Below are positions 21,823-34,000 of a stretch of 64,000 nt of DNA, piece by piece (positions within the stretch are counted from its first letter, which is position 1; every line of letters begins with the position of its first letter). The notes beneath the pieces were generated by a model. The model was given only the letters and a program-made list of their open reading frames with translations, ran no database searches and was not told the origin of the DNA. Source of the DNA: Andrena cerasifolii (lineage: Eukaryota; Arthropoda; Insecta; Hymenoptera; Andrenidae); contig NC_135126.1 of the NCBI RefSeq assembly GCF_050908995.1, positions 4,402,001-4,466,000 of the forward strand. Direction: 5' to 3'. Position numbers and translations under genes: made by a program.

Positions 21823-24786
21823 CACACGCCGAGAGCATACGCCGCCTTGATAAGGATAAACAAAAATATTAGATTTTTATCTGCGACGTGAAGAATCACA
21901 CTAATATAAGATTGACGCTCTTAATATTTGAAAATTCAGCAGCTTTGATTGTGAGATCAAGGCAGAATCCGATAACGTCGGCTATCGGATTCTTTTTCGA
22001 GAAAGCGGCGATAATTAATCTGATAACGAAATTGAACGCGATGCGTCGTGGTTCTCTAATGGTCACTATCTGTGAGAATTTCGATTGACGATAGACGTCA
22101 ATTGATCAAATTGTAATCGACAGAGCACTATCTTTTAATTATAAGCTCTTGTAGAATGCCTCTCAGAGGTGGTTTAATCATGACGTTAACGATTAAATGA
22201 TTGGGACTGTAATATAATAGATACATTAGTTGAAGAACTAATGAACATATCTCCAATGAAAGATAGCCACGTTCATATAGATTAAGAATCTCTTTTCCTT
22301 TTTGTGTCTCAGATAATCCTTACAGTACTTTCCGTCACCGCCAGGACCACCCGATTTTTTTTCAAGGCTCACAGTCAGCCCTCTGTATCTGCCATCTTTT
22401 TTTTTACACTGCCACACAAAAATTCATAACAATAGCTCAAGATACAATAAAACAGTCTGCCAAACCTCAAATTAATTCGTCGCGCCGTTTTTGTAGAAAA
22501 AATTCACAATGAATTACCTATTTTTCGGCCCAACAAGGTGCAATTACCCCCTAAGGCATACTGCAGCCACGAGTATCGTCATCCTTTGTAGTAATCGAAA
22601 TCCTTGCAGATGTCCCTAAACGTAAAGATGTCTCTCGACAAAAACTTTGTAATGGACAGGAGAAGTCGGGAGACAAGTTTGCAAATCATTAGTACTTACC
22701 GTGACAATCCTGTTTCAGAGTAGGGTTTTAAGTCTAAAGAATTGTGCAGGTGCGTAGGAGGGTTCGAGGTGCATTTCACAAGCTTCGTTCCATTGATTGC
22801 GGCAATGTTGATGTCTCGTGTTACCAAATGTTCCCCGATACAATTTCGTTATCTTTGATTAAGAACTCCGTAGACATCAATTAGAGTACGGGAAGTGGCT
22901 CCAGACTTGAGTGGAATTAGATAAGAAATCGGTTATTGCGCAGTCCGGGTATGTATATCAGTAACGATTTACAATCGAGTGAAGTACAACTGATGGTACT
23001 GGAGTGATTATTTTATTCACGTATTCAAGAAGCAAGAAGCGGTATGTAGCTGTAAGGGACATAATATAGAACGTCAACAGACGGCCAGGTCCGCGAGGGG
23101 CTAATAAGAATTGCGGTGGCAAGTAATTTCGTTCATTGTGTATTCTGCAAATGAATATATCCCGGCGTTCCTGGTAATTCTCCGGGTATCCAGGGGGATT
23201 TCGTCCCTAAGGATCAGAGGAGAAGGCGATCGCGAATAACAAGAACCCTTCGTCTGCCACGAGCCTTGATCCTGTTAACGGGATCATCCGAGTACCGTCG
23301 ATAGAGCCAAGGACCGTGAGATAAAACTAAACTCCCTCGGACCACTCTCTGGCTGTTGTTTCGAGGTCACTGGATCAATCCAAAGGAGGCCGTATTTGTC
23401 CACCCAGTCTCACACCCCTTTCGATCTTCTTTAATAATAATCAAACGTGATCTAAATATTCACTTGCTGAATAATTAGCGCTGAGTATCTTACGATTCAA
23501 TTTACGATATTCCAAGAATGAAGTAAACGAAAGTAATGATAATTTTATAATCCTTTCAATCGTGGTTAAAATATATAAAAACTTTAAAGTTAAACACTTA
23601 ATCTACTCATTTGCATGCTCCTTCCATGGTTATTTCGAGAATATAAAGTGTGACGTGCAATTTAGGGTTTCAATGTCATGTTGCTAATTCGGAATACCAG
23701 TGGTGAAGGTAATTTGGAATATTCCGAAGCTTAGCGATACTTTTGTTTCGCGCGTAACGGCTACCGCCCGCGTTGGTTTGGAGCTTGGGCTGGTGCAATA
23801 ATTCGGCACCTTGGCAATTAATTTTAAGACTTTGAATTTATATTTACCTAAGATTGTTTCTATATTGCGATTTTTTAGCCTTATTAGATCATAAAAGAAA
23901 ATAATTTCATTATCTACAATAATTTACAGGGTTTTTTTACGTTTATAAAGTGAAGGTAAATTGGAATACCGGCATTCCGAATTACGTGCACCTTGACGAA
24001 ATGGATACTTCCAGTTATTCTTCATTTAGACCCAAATTTGAGATATAAGAGTTTATTAGTTTCCTCTGCGGTAATATTTTATTCCTCTTAAACAAACTGG
24101 CATTCAAAATATACTGCACTTCCTTTGCATAAATAAGAGATACATTTGCACACCCTTGTCTTTAACACGTTCAGTGGACTATAAAATCAAAATGAGGGAA
24201 TAAGGAGAATATCATTTCAGACGAGAATAGAATTGTTCACAATAAGCAAATATTTGTGAGTTTCTCGTGTATCGTTGGAAAGAGAACTCTTTTTCACAGC
24301 TATGCACATGTCGAAGAGCCGAAAACGGATGCTATTACGAGCACCTATACTAGCACGAGTAGGAGAATACTCGTAGAACGGTTTGCAAATCAGATTTCCC
24401 AGCGTTAGGCCGATTCGTAATGCTCGGTCACCGTATTTACATATGCATATCATTTGTCGTATCACAGGGGAGAAAGCTATGTGCTGGTAATATCCCACAG
24501 GACTCTCTATATATCCAAATCGCATTACTACGCTGCCTATTTCGTGCTAAGGTACGTCGTGGACGATTTGATATGCGTGCGCTATAACCGAGTTAACAAT
24601 CCGTTATGACAGATGGTGATCCGGACGATTTTCAGGCACTGCATCGCGTTTCCATCGATACCAGCAATCCAGTCCTCGTGAAACGGCAATTAGCAGGGCG
24701 AATTTGTGAACGAATGCAACTCGATGCAACGCACGTTTCTTTCAAGATACGTATCTCTATGCTTTCACTTTCAAATGTCAACTTTT
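21823..24786. other. Upstream region of P2, no gene recognised
   Basis: A perfect 10-bp hairpin, GAATCCGATA / TATCGGATTC with an 8-nt loop, lies at 21965-21992. GTGAAGGTAA(T/A)TTGGAAT occurs at about 23703 and 23951 as an imperfect direct repeat. The open frames present (for example 24217-24525) have no recognisable motifs. Confidence 0.4.
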
Positions 24787-24990
24787 AAGGGGTATTCTAG
24801 AGCGAGGTGCGCCGTTTCCTACACAATATTTGGTATTTTTTTATGAAGCGTCTGTACTCTCTAATAAAATCTGTAAACGTTACTGAAACACGGATGAATA
24901 TATCAACCAAATTGTGACGGAAAAGATTGTATAGATGCTTCATAAAAAAATACCAAAGATTGTGTAAGAAAAGGCACTAGAATATTCCTT
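24787..24990. mobile_element. Small foldback MITE-like element
   Basis: The left arm (GGTATTCTAG...CCTACACAATATTTGGTATTTTTTTATGAAGC) is repeated in inverted order on the right with few mismatches, about 55 bp per arm around a 90-bp centre. The target duplication is unclear. Confidence 0.6.
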
Positions 24991-27900
24991 ATTAATGAAA
25001 GAAGATATCGATGGATTAGTGTACAAATATTGTATATCCACTTTTTTGCGAAGTTTGAGTTTTTATATGCAAAAATAGTTCTCGACTGTTTCTTTGTGCT
25101 GTATAAATATCACAGTTATATCTACTTCATAAATTTGTCAAAAATGCCCCTGAATCTTATGTACCATTGCATATTTAAACTCGTTTTTCTCGAAAATGCT
25201 AAAAGTAGGCATACAATATTTGTGCACTAAAGTTCGCATTTGACACTTTTTGGAAATATTTATTTTCTATAAGTTGCGACAGGTAAATTTACACGAAGTC
25301 ACTGCCTATCGAATAATAAGGGATAGTAGTTATTTCTTACACAATTATATTGTGCTATCAGTGTGATACCAAAGACTTTAGGGAAGTCTAAACTTTAAGC
25401 GCTCACTCTTGCCCCACAATACCCTACGTGTCTTTAAACTTTAACGTCATTATTACATAAAAACCCGTAGGTACATTGTCTGTTTCATATCAAATATCAA
25501 ACAATACCAAACGATTAGCATTAGCGTTGACCGAAGAAGAGAAAGGATACTCCCTGCTGCTCGGACAATGCAACATTCAGGCAACACGATATCCAGATAA
25601 TGGAGCTTCCACCGTATTTCCACACTTCGCGGAAGGGAATTACCCTCCCCTCTGGAAAAGTGTATTCCCGCTTATCCCGCAGAAAAAAGGTGCAAAGGAC
25701 GCCCGCGAGCGTCACGCAGAAGAGAGCCGCGTCGAAGATTGCCGGCTCGAAAGTGGTCGATCCCTCTCTCCACCCCCGACTCGCGGTGAAATTCCTCGAA
25801 AGAAATGGACGGCGATGGAGTTTCTTCGACTTCCACGGTGTCCACCGAGCCGGGCCCTTTCGCTCGCAGCCTTATACTTACGACGCAACATTTTTACAGC
25901 GCGCGGCAGGGTCAGGCGAGGCTGGCTCCTGGTAATCACTGTCGAAAAATTTGCCGAGCATCCTCCCGGTAGAGGGTTGGAAACGGGAGATCGATGGGAA
26001 TCTCTGCGAGTCGTGGGTGCGACGACCCGAAAGCGCGGGGGGAACGGTTGTTGCACACAGGCCACGGAACCAGCGCCGTCGAGTGGGCGATGGTTATTTT
26101 TATGCCTCGTAATTATACATTTTTCTGGCTGTTGGCTGCAACTTTAAGGGTCACATTTAGACCGGACCAAATCGGCCGGCCGCGTTTTCGCGCGTGTTTC
26201 TCCCACGATCTCTGCGAGACCGACGAGTCCTGGCCGCAGTGAGAAAACCGCGCGAGAAATCGCCGTCGCGTCGTATTGTTCTTACAGCGACGGACGCTCT
26301 TACTTTTTCACCTTTCTCGTGGGAGTCCGGCAGCATGTTCTCTCTGCAGCTTTTTCCCCGAGGTTCGGACACTTTCTTGTTGTTTTTGAAGAATGATTAA
26401 TAGTACAGCTTGCACATAAACATAATGAAGGAAAGTGTGGGAAATATTTTGTTCGTGTTACAGGTAATTTTAGAATACCTTTAGCAATTCGATTGGAGAT
26501 TTTAAATATCATCGCACTGGAAGATCGTGTGTGACATTCGACGAAAGACACGGGGAAGTTCGCGTGGCTGTATTCAATTATAATGTATACTTTGTACAGT
26601 AAAGGGAAATATGCTTTTTTAATTATAATTAAATAAAGTTCTGGGAAATTGGAGCGCAGTGCCACGCGATACCGCTTCGGCGTCACGTTCCTCGTTTTAT
26701 TGTTGAGGTTGGGAAAACCGATATAATATGGATTGGAAAAAGAAAGGATCATCGAGTGGGCAGAGTCACGAGATCACAGTTATCAATGATAACAGGACGA
26801 TGAATCGGGCCGCTGTGATGCTCGGGTCGGCGGTGATGCAACTTCATCGATGAGCGCTCGTGTACAGCGTGCTCAAGTATACTTACGCGGAATACGATAA
26901 TAATTACTAGCGTAGAAGCTACCCTGTGTTTACGGAGGACCTATTATTAGTGCAAACACGTATTACCGTCCGGTTGTTCTCCGTTTATGGCTGGTAAGTG
27001 ATTTCAACCACGGACACCCGTAGAAAGTGCCGGCAAATTGAGCACTTGAACGCAAAGAAGACGTCAACAACGCGCGAACAGCCTCTCGCGTTACAAGAAT
27101 TCAAACATCACTTTGCCGTATATTAGTTTGCTCAACGGCCATTCGAGCAACAACGGTCAATTCGTTTACGTTTACGACTCGGCTCCGCCGGCAGGCTGCG
27201 AATTATGAATTATGGCAGAGATCCTCTGCCTGCTGATTTAATATCCCTCGATTTTGTTCAGCCAGTGCTTTACGATTTTGACAAATGAAGTTTCATTTCA
27301 CCTGTCACGCAACAGTATCTGCTTCCTGCTAACACGAGACAGTTCCTATCTAACGTTCCCGTCACGGATTATTGCTAGACACGCTTACGTAACGTCACTA
27401 TCTGAATTAGACATCAATTGTTTACGTCATTCATCATATTTATCGATGCTATTAAACCAGGGATTGCCATCCATTTGCGCTTTGATGTCGGAAAGCTAGT
27501 TTGCAAGCGCATTCTTCGCTTAGAATTCCCATACCATCGATCAACTCTTTCAACGCAGGGGATGAGCGCACCCCTAACTCGTTGAAATCAGAAAGTTTTG
27601 AATCTTTCATCGATTGCATCGCTGGGCTGCCACAGTCTCTCACAGTTTCCTAGCACGCGCAGCTCGCATCCTCTGGATCCAGCGTTTAACACCTTCTCCC
27701 GCGTCCTTTCTGCTAGCGAACGATGCGGGGTCTCCGAGGCTTCGAGCAAAGAATAAGAAGAAAGATGTGCGTTTCACATGGGGCGAGCGATATTACGCAA
27801 CGACGCGTTGCAGAATCGATCTCGTCGATCGAGGAGGCTACAGTCCGCACACGTCGAGTCGCCCCGGATGGATCCAGGCCGACAATCGGAGATCGTGATT

Positions 27901-28704
27901 AATGGACTGCCCGGCGGATCGTCGGTACGCGCCGACGAATCGGGCGACCGCTTAGCGTGAAATTTACCTGATGAATTGTTCTCACAATTATCATGATCTA
28001 CGGGTTCGTGGATCCGAGAAACACGAAAGTCTCGGCCGGCCCGGCTAATCTCTGTTCGGCGAACCCTTCACTTTGGCCCCCGAGCATCCCCTCCGTGCCT
28101 TCCTCACCTTCGGGGCCCTCACCCACACTCGCCGGGCCCCATAACGATACTTTTCTGCGGCGCGATAGGTGGGGGGAGGGGAGAAGCGTTTGGCTAGCCC
28201 CGGCGCAGAAATCTCGGAAATTTTTACGTCGATCGAGAAACTATAATTATCTTTCTGGGCTATGCGGTATGCAGTGAGTCGGTGCGCGAGAAAAAACTCG
28301 GCCGAACGCCGACGCATCGCCTATTTTCTTTCTCTCCCACGATAAAGCGTGTCTGTCGCCGCGGACTTGGTCACGGAAGGTACCCCGTGCGGAGGAGGCG
28401 AGAAATTGTTCTTCTTATTTTGGCTGGGCTTACCGGTAAACACGATACGGGCCGCGAAACTCTGTTGCTTCGGAGAAGAATCGCTGCTAGCGAGGGATAA
28501 TGACTTCGCGACCGTGGCCTCCAGAAGCGACGGTCAAGGCTGATTCAAAAGTAATTAAGGTCCTTTTTTTATTTCTACCGTTGCTCTAATTATTTTCTAA
28601 TCAAGGGCGTTAAGAATTATATTACGAACAGAATGGGAGCGAAACTTTCAGCTTTGACTAGTGTCTAATAAGAAGATATCATTATTCTTCAGTTTTATTC
28701 GTTA
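24991..28704. other. Transition to CpG-rich gene-poor DNA
   Basis: From about 25.5 kb the sequence becomes rich in CG dinucleotides. Open frames such as 25476-26147 (223 codons), with overlapping open frames on both strands, are explained by low stop-codon density. No domain, splice chain or signal peptide was recognised. Confidence 0.45.
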
Positions 28705-28708
28705 TTAA

Positions 28709-29383
28709 CGGGGGGAACCTGATTTAGGACGCTGAAAAAATAGTTTTTTTTTTTAATTGATAGGAATACTCCTGGAGAATGTATTCCTAAAGTTACAGTC
28801 AGAAATTCGAAGTAGCTTCGTAGATACAGCCGATGTAACAGATGCGTGTCGCGCAGATATAGCTACGGTCGAAAAGTTTCAACGCGTTTTTCTCGAAACC
28901 ACGTTTTCTAAACTTGTGTACACTATAGAGACAAATTTAATTGGCCGATTCACTTCACCCGGGGCTTTTTAGTTACACACTGACCAACCGTCGTCGATCA
29001 ATGAAAAACATTTACGCAGAAATTAAATTAAACCACTTTTTTGCATAAAAACGTCGAAGTTTGTCCGTCAAAATCGTTACCTTTTCTGCAAAGTCTCATA
29101 ACTTTGTCAATTTTAGACCTTTTTCTTATTTTTTTTAATTCGTTGACGATACAAATTCGTGTCAATTATGAAAAACTTCGGCTTTTTTATTGCAGACAAA
29201 AATTGGATCCGCTAGCAATAATCAATGTTAAATAAATTATTCTTGAATAAAAAAAATAATTTCTTGTTGTCTGAAAGTACAGTAGAACACCCTTAAAGTT
29301 TCAGATAGATTCGCTTTATATTTGTTGAGAAAATAATTCTTAAAAATCACCGTGTTTTCAGCGTCCTAAATCAGGTTCCCCCC
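28709..29383. mobile_element. TTAA-flanked non-autonomous element, 675 bp (piggyBac-like)
   Basis: The ends GGGGGGAACCTGATTTAGGACG and its inverse lie next to TTAA on both sides (28705-28708 and 29384-29387). TTAA target duplication is the hallmark of piggyBac. No transposase frame is present. The interior contains GTTTCAACGCGTTTTTCTCG, which recurs near 36410. Confidence 0.75.
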
Positions 29384-29387
29384 TTAA

Positions 29388-30374
29388 TTAATTATTACTT
29401 GATATTGCTTGAATGAGAGCTGGCCCTTCTCTTGCCTGCAATGTTCAGATCAGAGGGATCTAGCAAAAGCAATCTTTTTACCCGTAGCCTAGACGTAAAG
29501 GGGTCATCTTGGAGGAATGCAGCGTTAAGGGGGGAAGGGTTGCAACTAGAAGGGCTGGTTCCTCTGAAAACGCTTTGCGAGATTGCAGAAGAATTGTGGA
29601 CGTCTACGAGACGTGATTTATGAAGGACTTTCGGTCGAGGTGGAAATAACTTTAACCGCTGTCTTGCCCGCGATCATGGCCACGGTGATTTTATCTAATC
29701 AGCGGCGCCGCGTTATTACCACGGATTAACGAAAATTGCGTGAATTATCGAGCACGTTGGGAAAGGAAGTCGTTTAATCACGAAGCGACAGACTTTTGCG
29801 TTTCACATGACGATTGCTGTCTTAATCCTGCGGCCAGACCGAATCCCAGAATGAATCAAGATAAAAGAGATTTCTGAACGTATACATTCAAATGAGATAT
29901 CAGAAGAGGGGCCAATAAATCACTGCATTTATACCTGAGGTATTTATATCTATCGACGTCTGCTGGATTTGGTACTTTCGTTATTCACGCTGAGCGTATT
30001 AAACTTGAGTATCCATCAATGTTCTGCTGATACGATAATGCAATCAATCATATAAGACATAATATAAACACACGTCGCAAATCAGAATTATACCCAATAT
30101 GATCCGTCAGTATCAACGAATCATTGAAATTTTTTTTTTTTAATTCGAGTGCAGGTGTCCTTAAAAAATAGTTAGTAAGAGAAACAACGATATAAGTGAC
30201 AAACTGCTCTTGCACTGATTCCGAACCAACTGTGAAACTATATCAGTACATGTTCAGTAATAAATGATATTATTTCACGTGAAATAGTAATCGTTCGGCT
30301 ATCCGAGCATCATGATCATCGATGTTTCATCATAGTACAGTATATTTCACAGCGACAAATCCTCTTCCTTCGAA
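29388..30374. other. No gene recognised
   Basis: Mixed-composition DNA with short open frames only (for example 29432-29623) and no motif. A ten-T run lies near 30132. Confidence 0.4.
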
Positions 30375-31025
30375 GAGACAAAAATATCGTGTCTCACGTG
30401 AGACTCTAATCTCACGAGACAATTATTTAATTAGTTTCTTATTATTCAAATATTTTATCATTCCTTTTATGAAACTAGCCTCTCATGAGACAAGTTACAG
30501 GCTATACAGTCGAACCTCGATAATATATAAATATACCTACAACTTATGTAGCTACTACATATATGTACATATATGTATAAAAATAATTATAAGACTTTTA
30601 GTCTTTTAGTGTATTGCAAATTAATAGCATTTTTAATCGTGAATAATGCAGAGAAAACATTTTCCTCGATATCTTGAGATCTTTCTACGAAATTTCGTAA
30701 TATACGTATATATAGAAATAAACTTCGACTTGTAGAGGTCGGAGTTTTCCTAAACTCGAGTTGTAGAGGTGAAACGCATAATTTAACGTGCAAAATATAG
30801 TTCGAGTTGAGGAAGTTTATTTCGAGTTGCAGAGGTATTTACAGCGGAGCGAAAATGAATGAAGAAAACTTTCGTCTTACAGAGGTTTTTGAGTTATCGA
30901 GGTTCGACTGTATTTTCAAAAAACTCATCCCCCGCGACTATTTCCATTATTTACATTCAGTTGTTACTGAGATTTTTGTCTGATGACAGAGAAGTCTCAA
31001 GTAAAATCTCACCGTGGATTCGCAC
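30375..31025. repeat. Older inverted-repeat element, interrupted copy
   Basis: The sequence GAGACAAAAATATCG(T/C)GTCTCAC to TCACCGTGGATTC matches 39984-40240 on both sides of a later insertion at 30507-30910. Its ends are loosely inverted (GTCTC / GAGAC-rich), so it is probably itself a MITE. Confidence 0.65.
30507..30910. mobile_element. Nested TA-flanked MITE of pogo/Tigger type, 404 bp
   Basis: The terminal inverted repeats are CAGTCGAACCTCGATAA, with TA duplicated at 30505-30506 and 30911-30912. The uninterrupted copy of the host repeat at 39984-40240 shows the empty site with a single TA. Such termini are typical of pogo-like elements. There is no transposase; degenerate AGTTG(T/C)AGAGGT motifs recur inside. 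Confidence 0.78.
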
Positions 31026-34000
31026 CCTGACGGACACGTTTGATTGGCTCGATTTCAAAACCGCGATCGAGCAATCAAAGGAATTCAAGCAGCACGGAGC
31101 AGTCCGTGCGCGTCTACGAGACCCCGGATTGATTATTCCCAGCCATGGGAGCGGTGCGTGGCTACTTCATTTAGAGTGTCACGCGGATAGCCGAAATTAG
31201 GGCTATAATCCCCTGCTGCCATCTGATACGCGCCGTCCCCTTCGCTCCAGTCACTATTTACCGATAGTATTTTAACCCTCGATTTGTCGTCAACAGCTTT
31301 CGGAGTCCATTGGGAATCCCACTGCCTAGTTTTTGCCCGCCAGCCACGGGAACGACATGTGCTGATTATCATCGGTAGACGTTCCATACCCGCGGCGCGG
31401 CGCGGGGACCCGGACACCTCGGATCTTCCGAGTTAACGATAATTCGTCTCTTACGGTCTGCGCGCCGTGCTTCGTGTATTCGTAATTGGCAAGCGCGCGT
31501 ATCGATAGCCGTAACGTTACGCTTAATAGCCGGTATTTTCGGCCGTTTTAACGTCCGACCGTGCCACCATCGGTGCCCCGCTCGTACGCGACGTCTCGAG
31601 ACGCGTCCCGTCAATGATAAATGATATTCAATAAATAGTACCGATTACGGTCCCATGGCCACGCGTTGTAAATCTTCGGTTCCCCGTTTCGCACGGCACC
31701 GCGGTATTCCCGGGCACCCTTTTACTGCGTCGTTTCGCGACTAAGCATGCAATCGGGCGTCAAACTGGTGCGTGTAAAAAACGGCCGGATAATCGAGTTA
31801 CCTGCACATACCCGTCCCGTGCATTGAAAGGCGCCTTTAAGGTGGCATTTTTCGAGGGGAAATTACCGATTTCGCCCGGTCTCGCGGCATAGATAGCGGG
31901 GCATACAGAGCTCGCTCGACAGTCAACGTCTCAATGTACCGGTATTATTCCGGGAACAGAAGGCGACAGCGATCGAATCTGAGAGGGTTCCTCGGTAGCT
32001 TCGCGGGCCAGGTATATACGGGTGGTACAGGTGGAATATTTAAAAAGAATACAGAGGAACGATTCGAAATGGCGGGCAGACAGAGAACAAAGAGAACGTC
32101 ATAGCTGATATGACCCTAAGCGGGTATCGATCGTAGTTTCTTTCCGCAGGAGCGGGCGCAACCAGCCAGGATATTTTGATAATTCCCTTTTTTTTTTGTG
32201 CGCGATACTCCGCAGCGTGTAATGCGAAAGAGATCAAAGGCGTCAGTAGCACCTGTCCTCTAACCCCCGTCTTGTCATCCAGCAGAATTACGCCAGGAGG
32301 CTGGGGGGATCCCAACGGATTCTCTCTTTCCCTGCCCACGCTTCTCTCTCCTCTGTATCTCCCCCTTTCTCTATCTCGTTGCGCTTCAAACCCTCACCTG
32401 CGCGAAACTTTTCTTCCCCTTTCTCTGTATTTCTATTATCATCGCCATATCCATGCCTCTTTGTCCTTCCTCTTTCCCGACTTTTCTCCGATTTTCGTCC
32501 CCGAAAGTCGCCACAACTGCACTATTAACTCCGCCCTCCCTACCGGCTCCTCTGTCTGCACGGACCCGCGGTTCGATCAGACTCTCCGAACGCGAGGGAG
32601 TGTCCTCCTTCGTCATACACTGTGCCCCTCGGCCGACGCTGCCTGGATTAAAATACAATTATCTTTATTGCGAAAGCTCTGCCCGCAGTTCGCAGGGCAC
32701 TTGCGCGTGCTCGCGTTTTCGCTCACGTGTCACGTTAGTTGCGATCGCGCGCCCTTGTTTATGGTGTGGTGCTCGCAGTTAATGGAGGCTGAGGATGCCG
32801 GGAGTGGAAACTCTAATTTCAAGCATTTCGAAGGAATAAATGCAATTCAAGCGTAGGTACGTTCCTCTACATTTTAGTTAACCCCGACAGACGGCAGAGG
32901 CACAATTGCACCCTCGCATATTTTATATGAATATTCTCACTGTGGGTATAAATTGTAGGATAAATTGATAACATTTAGACTCGATGAAAATCAATAAAAA
33001 CAAAAAAAAATCCCCAATTTTCTTCTATATTATAAATTATCTATTTTTTACTTTATTATAATAAAATAACATTATCCTTAAAAAAAATCGCATTCTTTTT
33101 TTCTTGCACGGTCTTCATACAAAATATATAGGGGCGCCATTGTGCCTATGCCGCTGTTATCGATGCAACCTGCAACTCGACCCCTTATCTCGGAAGGGGG
33201 TTGAGATATTTGTCTGAAATTTGATGTATATAATCTAGACCAAAAATTTAGAGATGTCACGAAACTTCAGCCCCCCGCGACTTCTCGAGAAAAAGTTATC
33301 GTAATTTAAAAACGCAAAGGTTACAATTGTACCTGTACCGTCTGACGAGGGTTAAAAAAAAGTAAGCACAGATCGAGTACCATGTCCCTACCTTAAAACC
33401 GCAACGTTTATCAATTTAGGCATGAGATCGAGAAAGGAAATTCTACAGTTTGCATAAGGAATCAGGGGAAGCGCGTTTTAACGGGGGGAGGGGGCGAGAT
33501 AATTTACGAAGAGGGATTGCAGGAGGATTAAAAATGAAGCTCCGTCGGTTGTTAATTGCAAAGTTAGCGAGATCGGGATGAAGAAGAATGGTGGATAAGC
33601 CACGCCAGAGGATAGCGGGTTAAGCGTATCCCTTTCACGGTGAGATTGCACAGGTTCGCATTCAATTTCGCCCGGCAAGATCTCCCCGCTCTATCCGCGA
33701 GACAACAGGACGGAATTCGCGTACGTCTTATGTGCTAACATTTACACAGCGGGTCGACAAAGACGTCGAGGACGATCCACGGTGCCACCCGATGCACCGG
33801 GGAGTTCAAATAACTTGAGCGAGCATAAGTCATCCGTAAGGCCCGAGGGCTCGCGGCCGGGCTACCCTAGAATTATCGCTAAACGTTATTGCCTAGGCTC
33901 TATAGATCTTGCGTATAAAATGCTAGGTTATCCTTGCCGTTTATGCGCGGTTAGAAGCGAGGGTGGACCTATGGCGGGCGACGTCTGGCTCTAGAATTTC

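Noticed and set aside
25476..26147. 223-codon open frame as a gene
   Set aside because: It overlaps long open frames on both strands, has Arg/Ser/Pro-rich composition expected from CpG-rich DNA, and shows no domain, signal peptide or splice context.
32176..32856. 226-codon open frame as a gene
   Set aside because: Low stop density in CT-rich DNA explains it; no family features, and frames on the opposite strand are open too.
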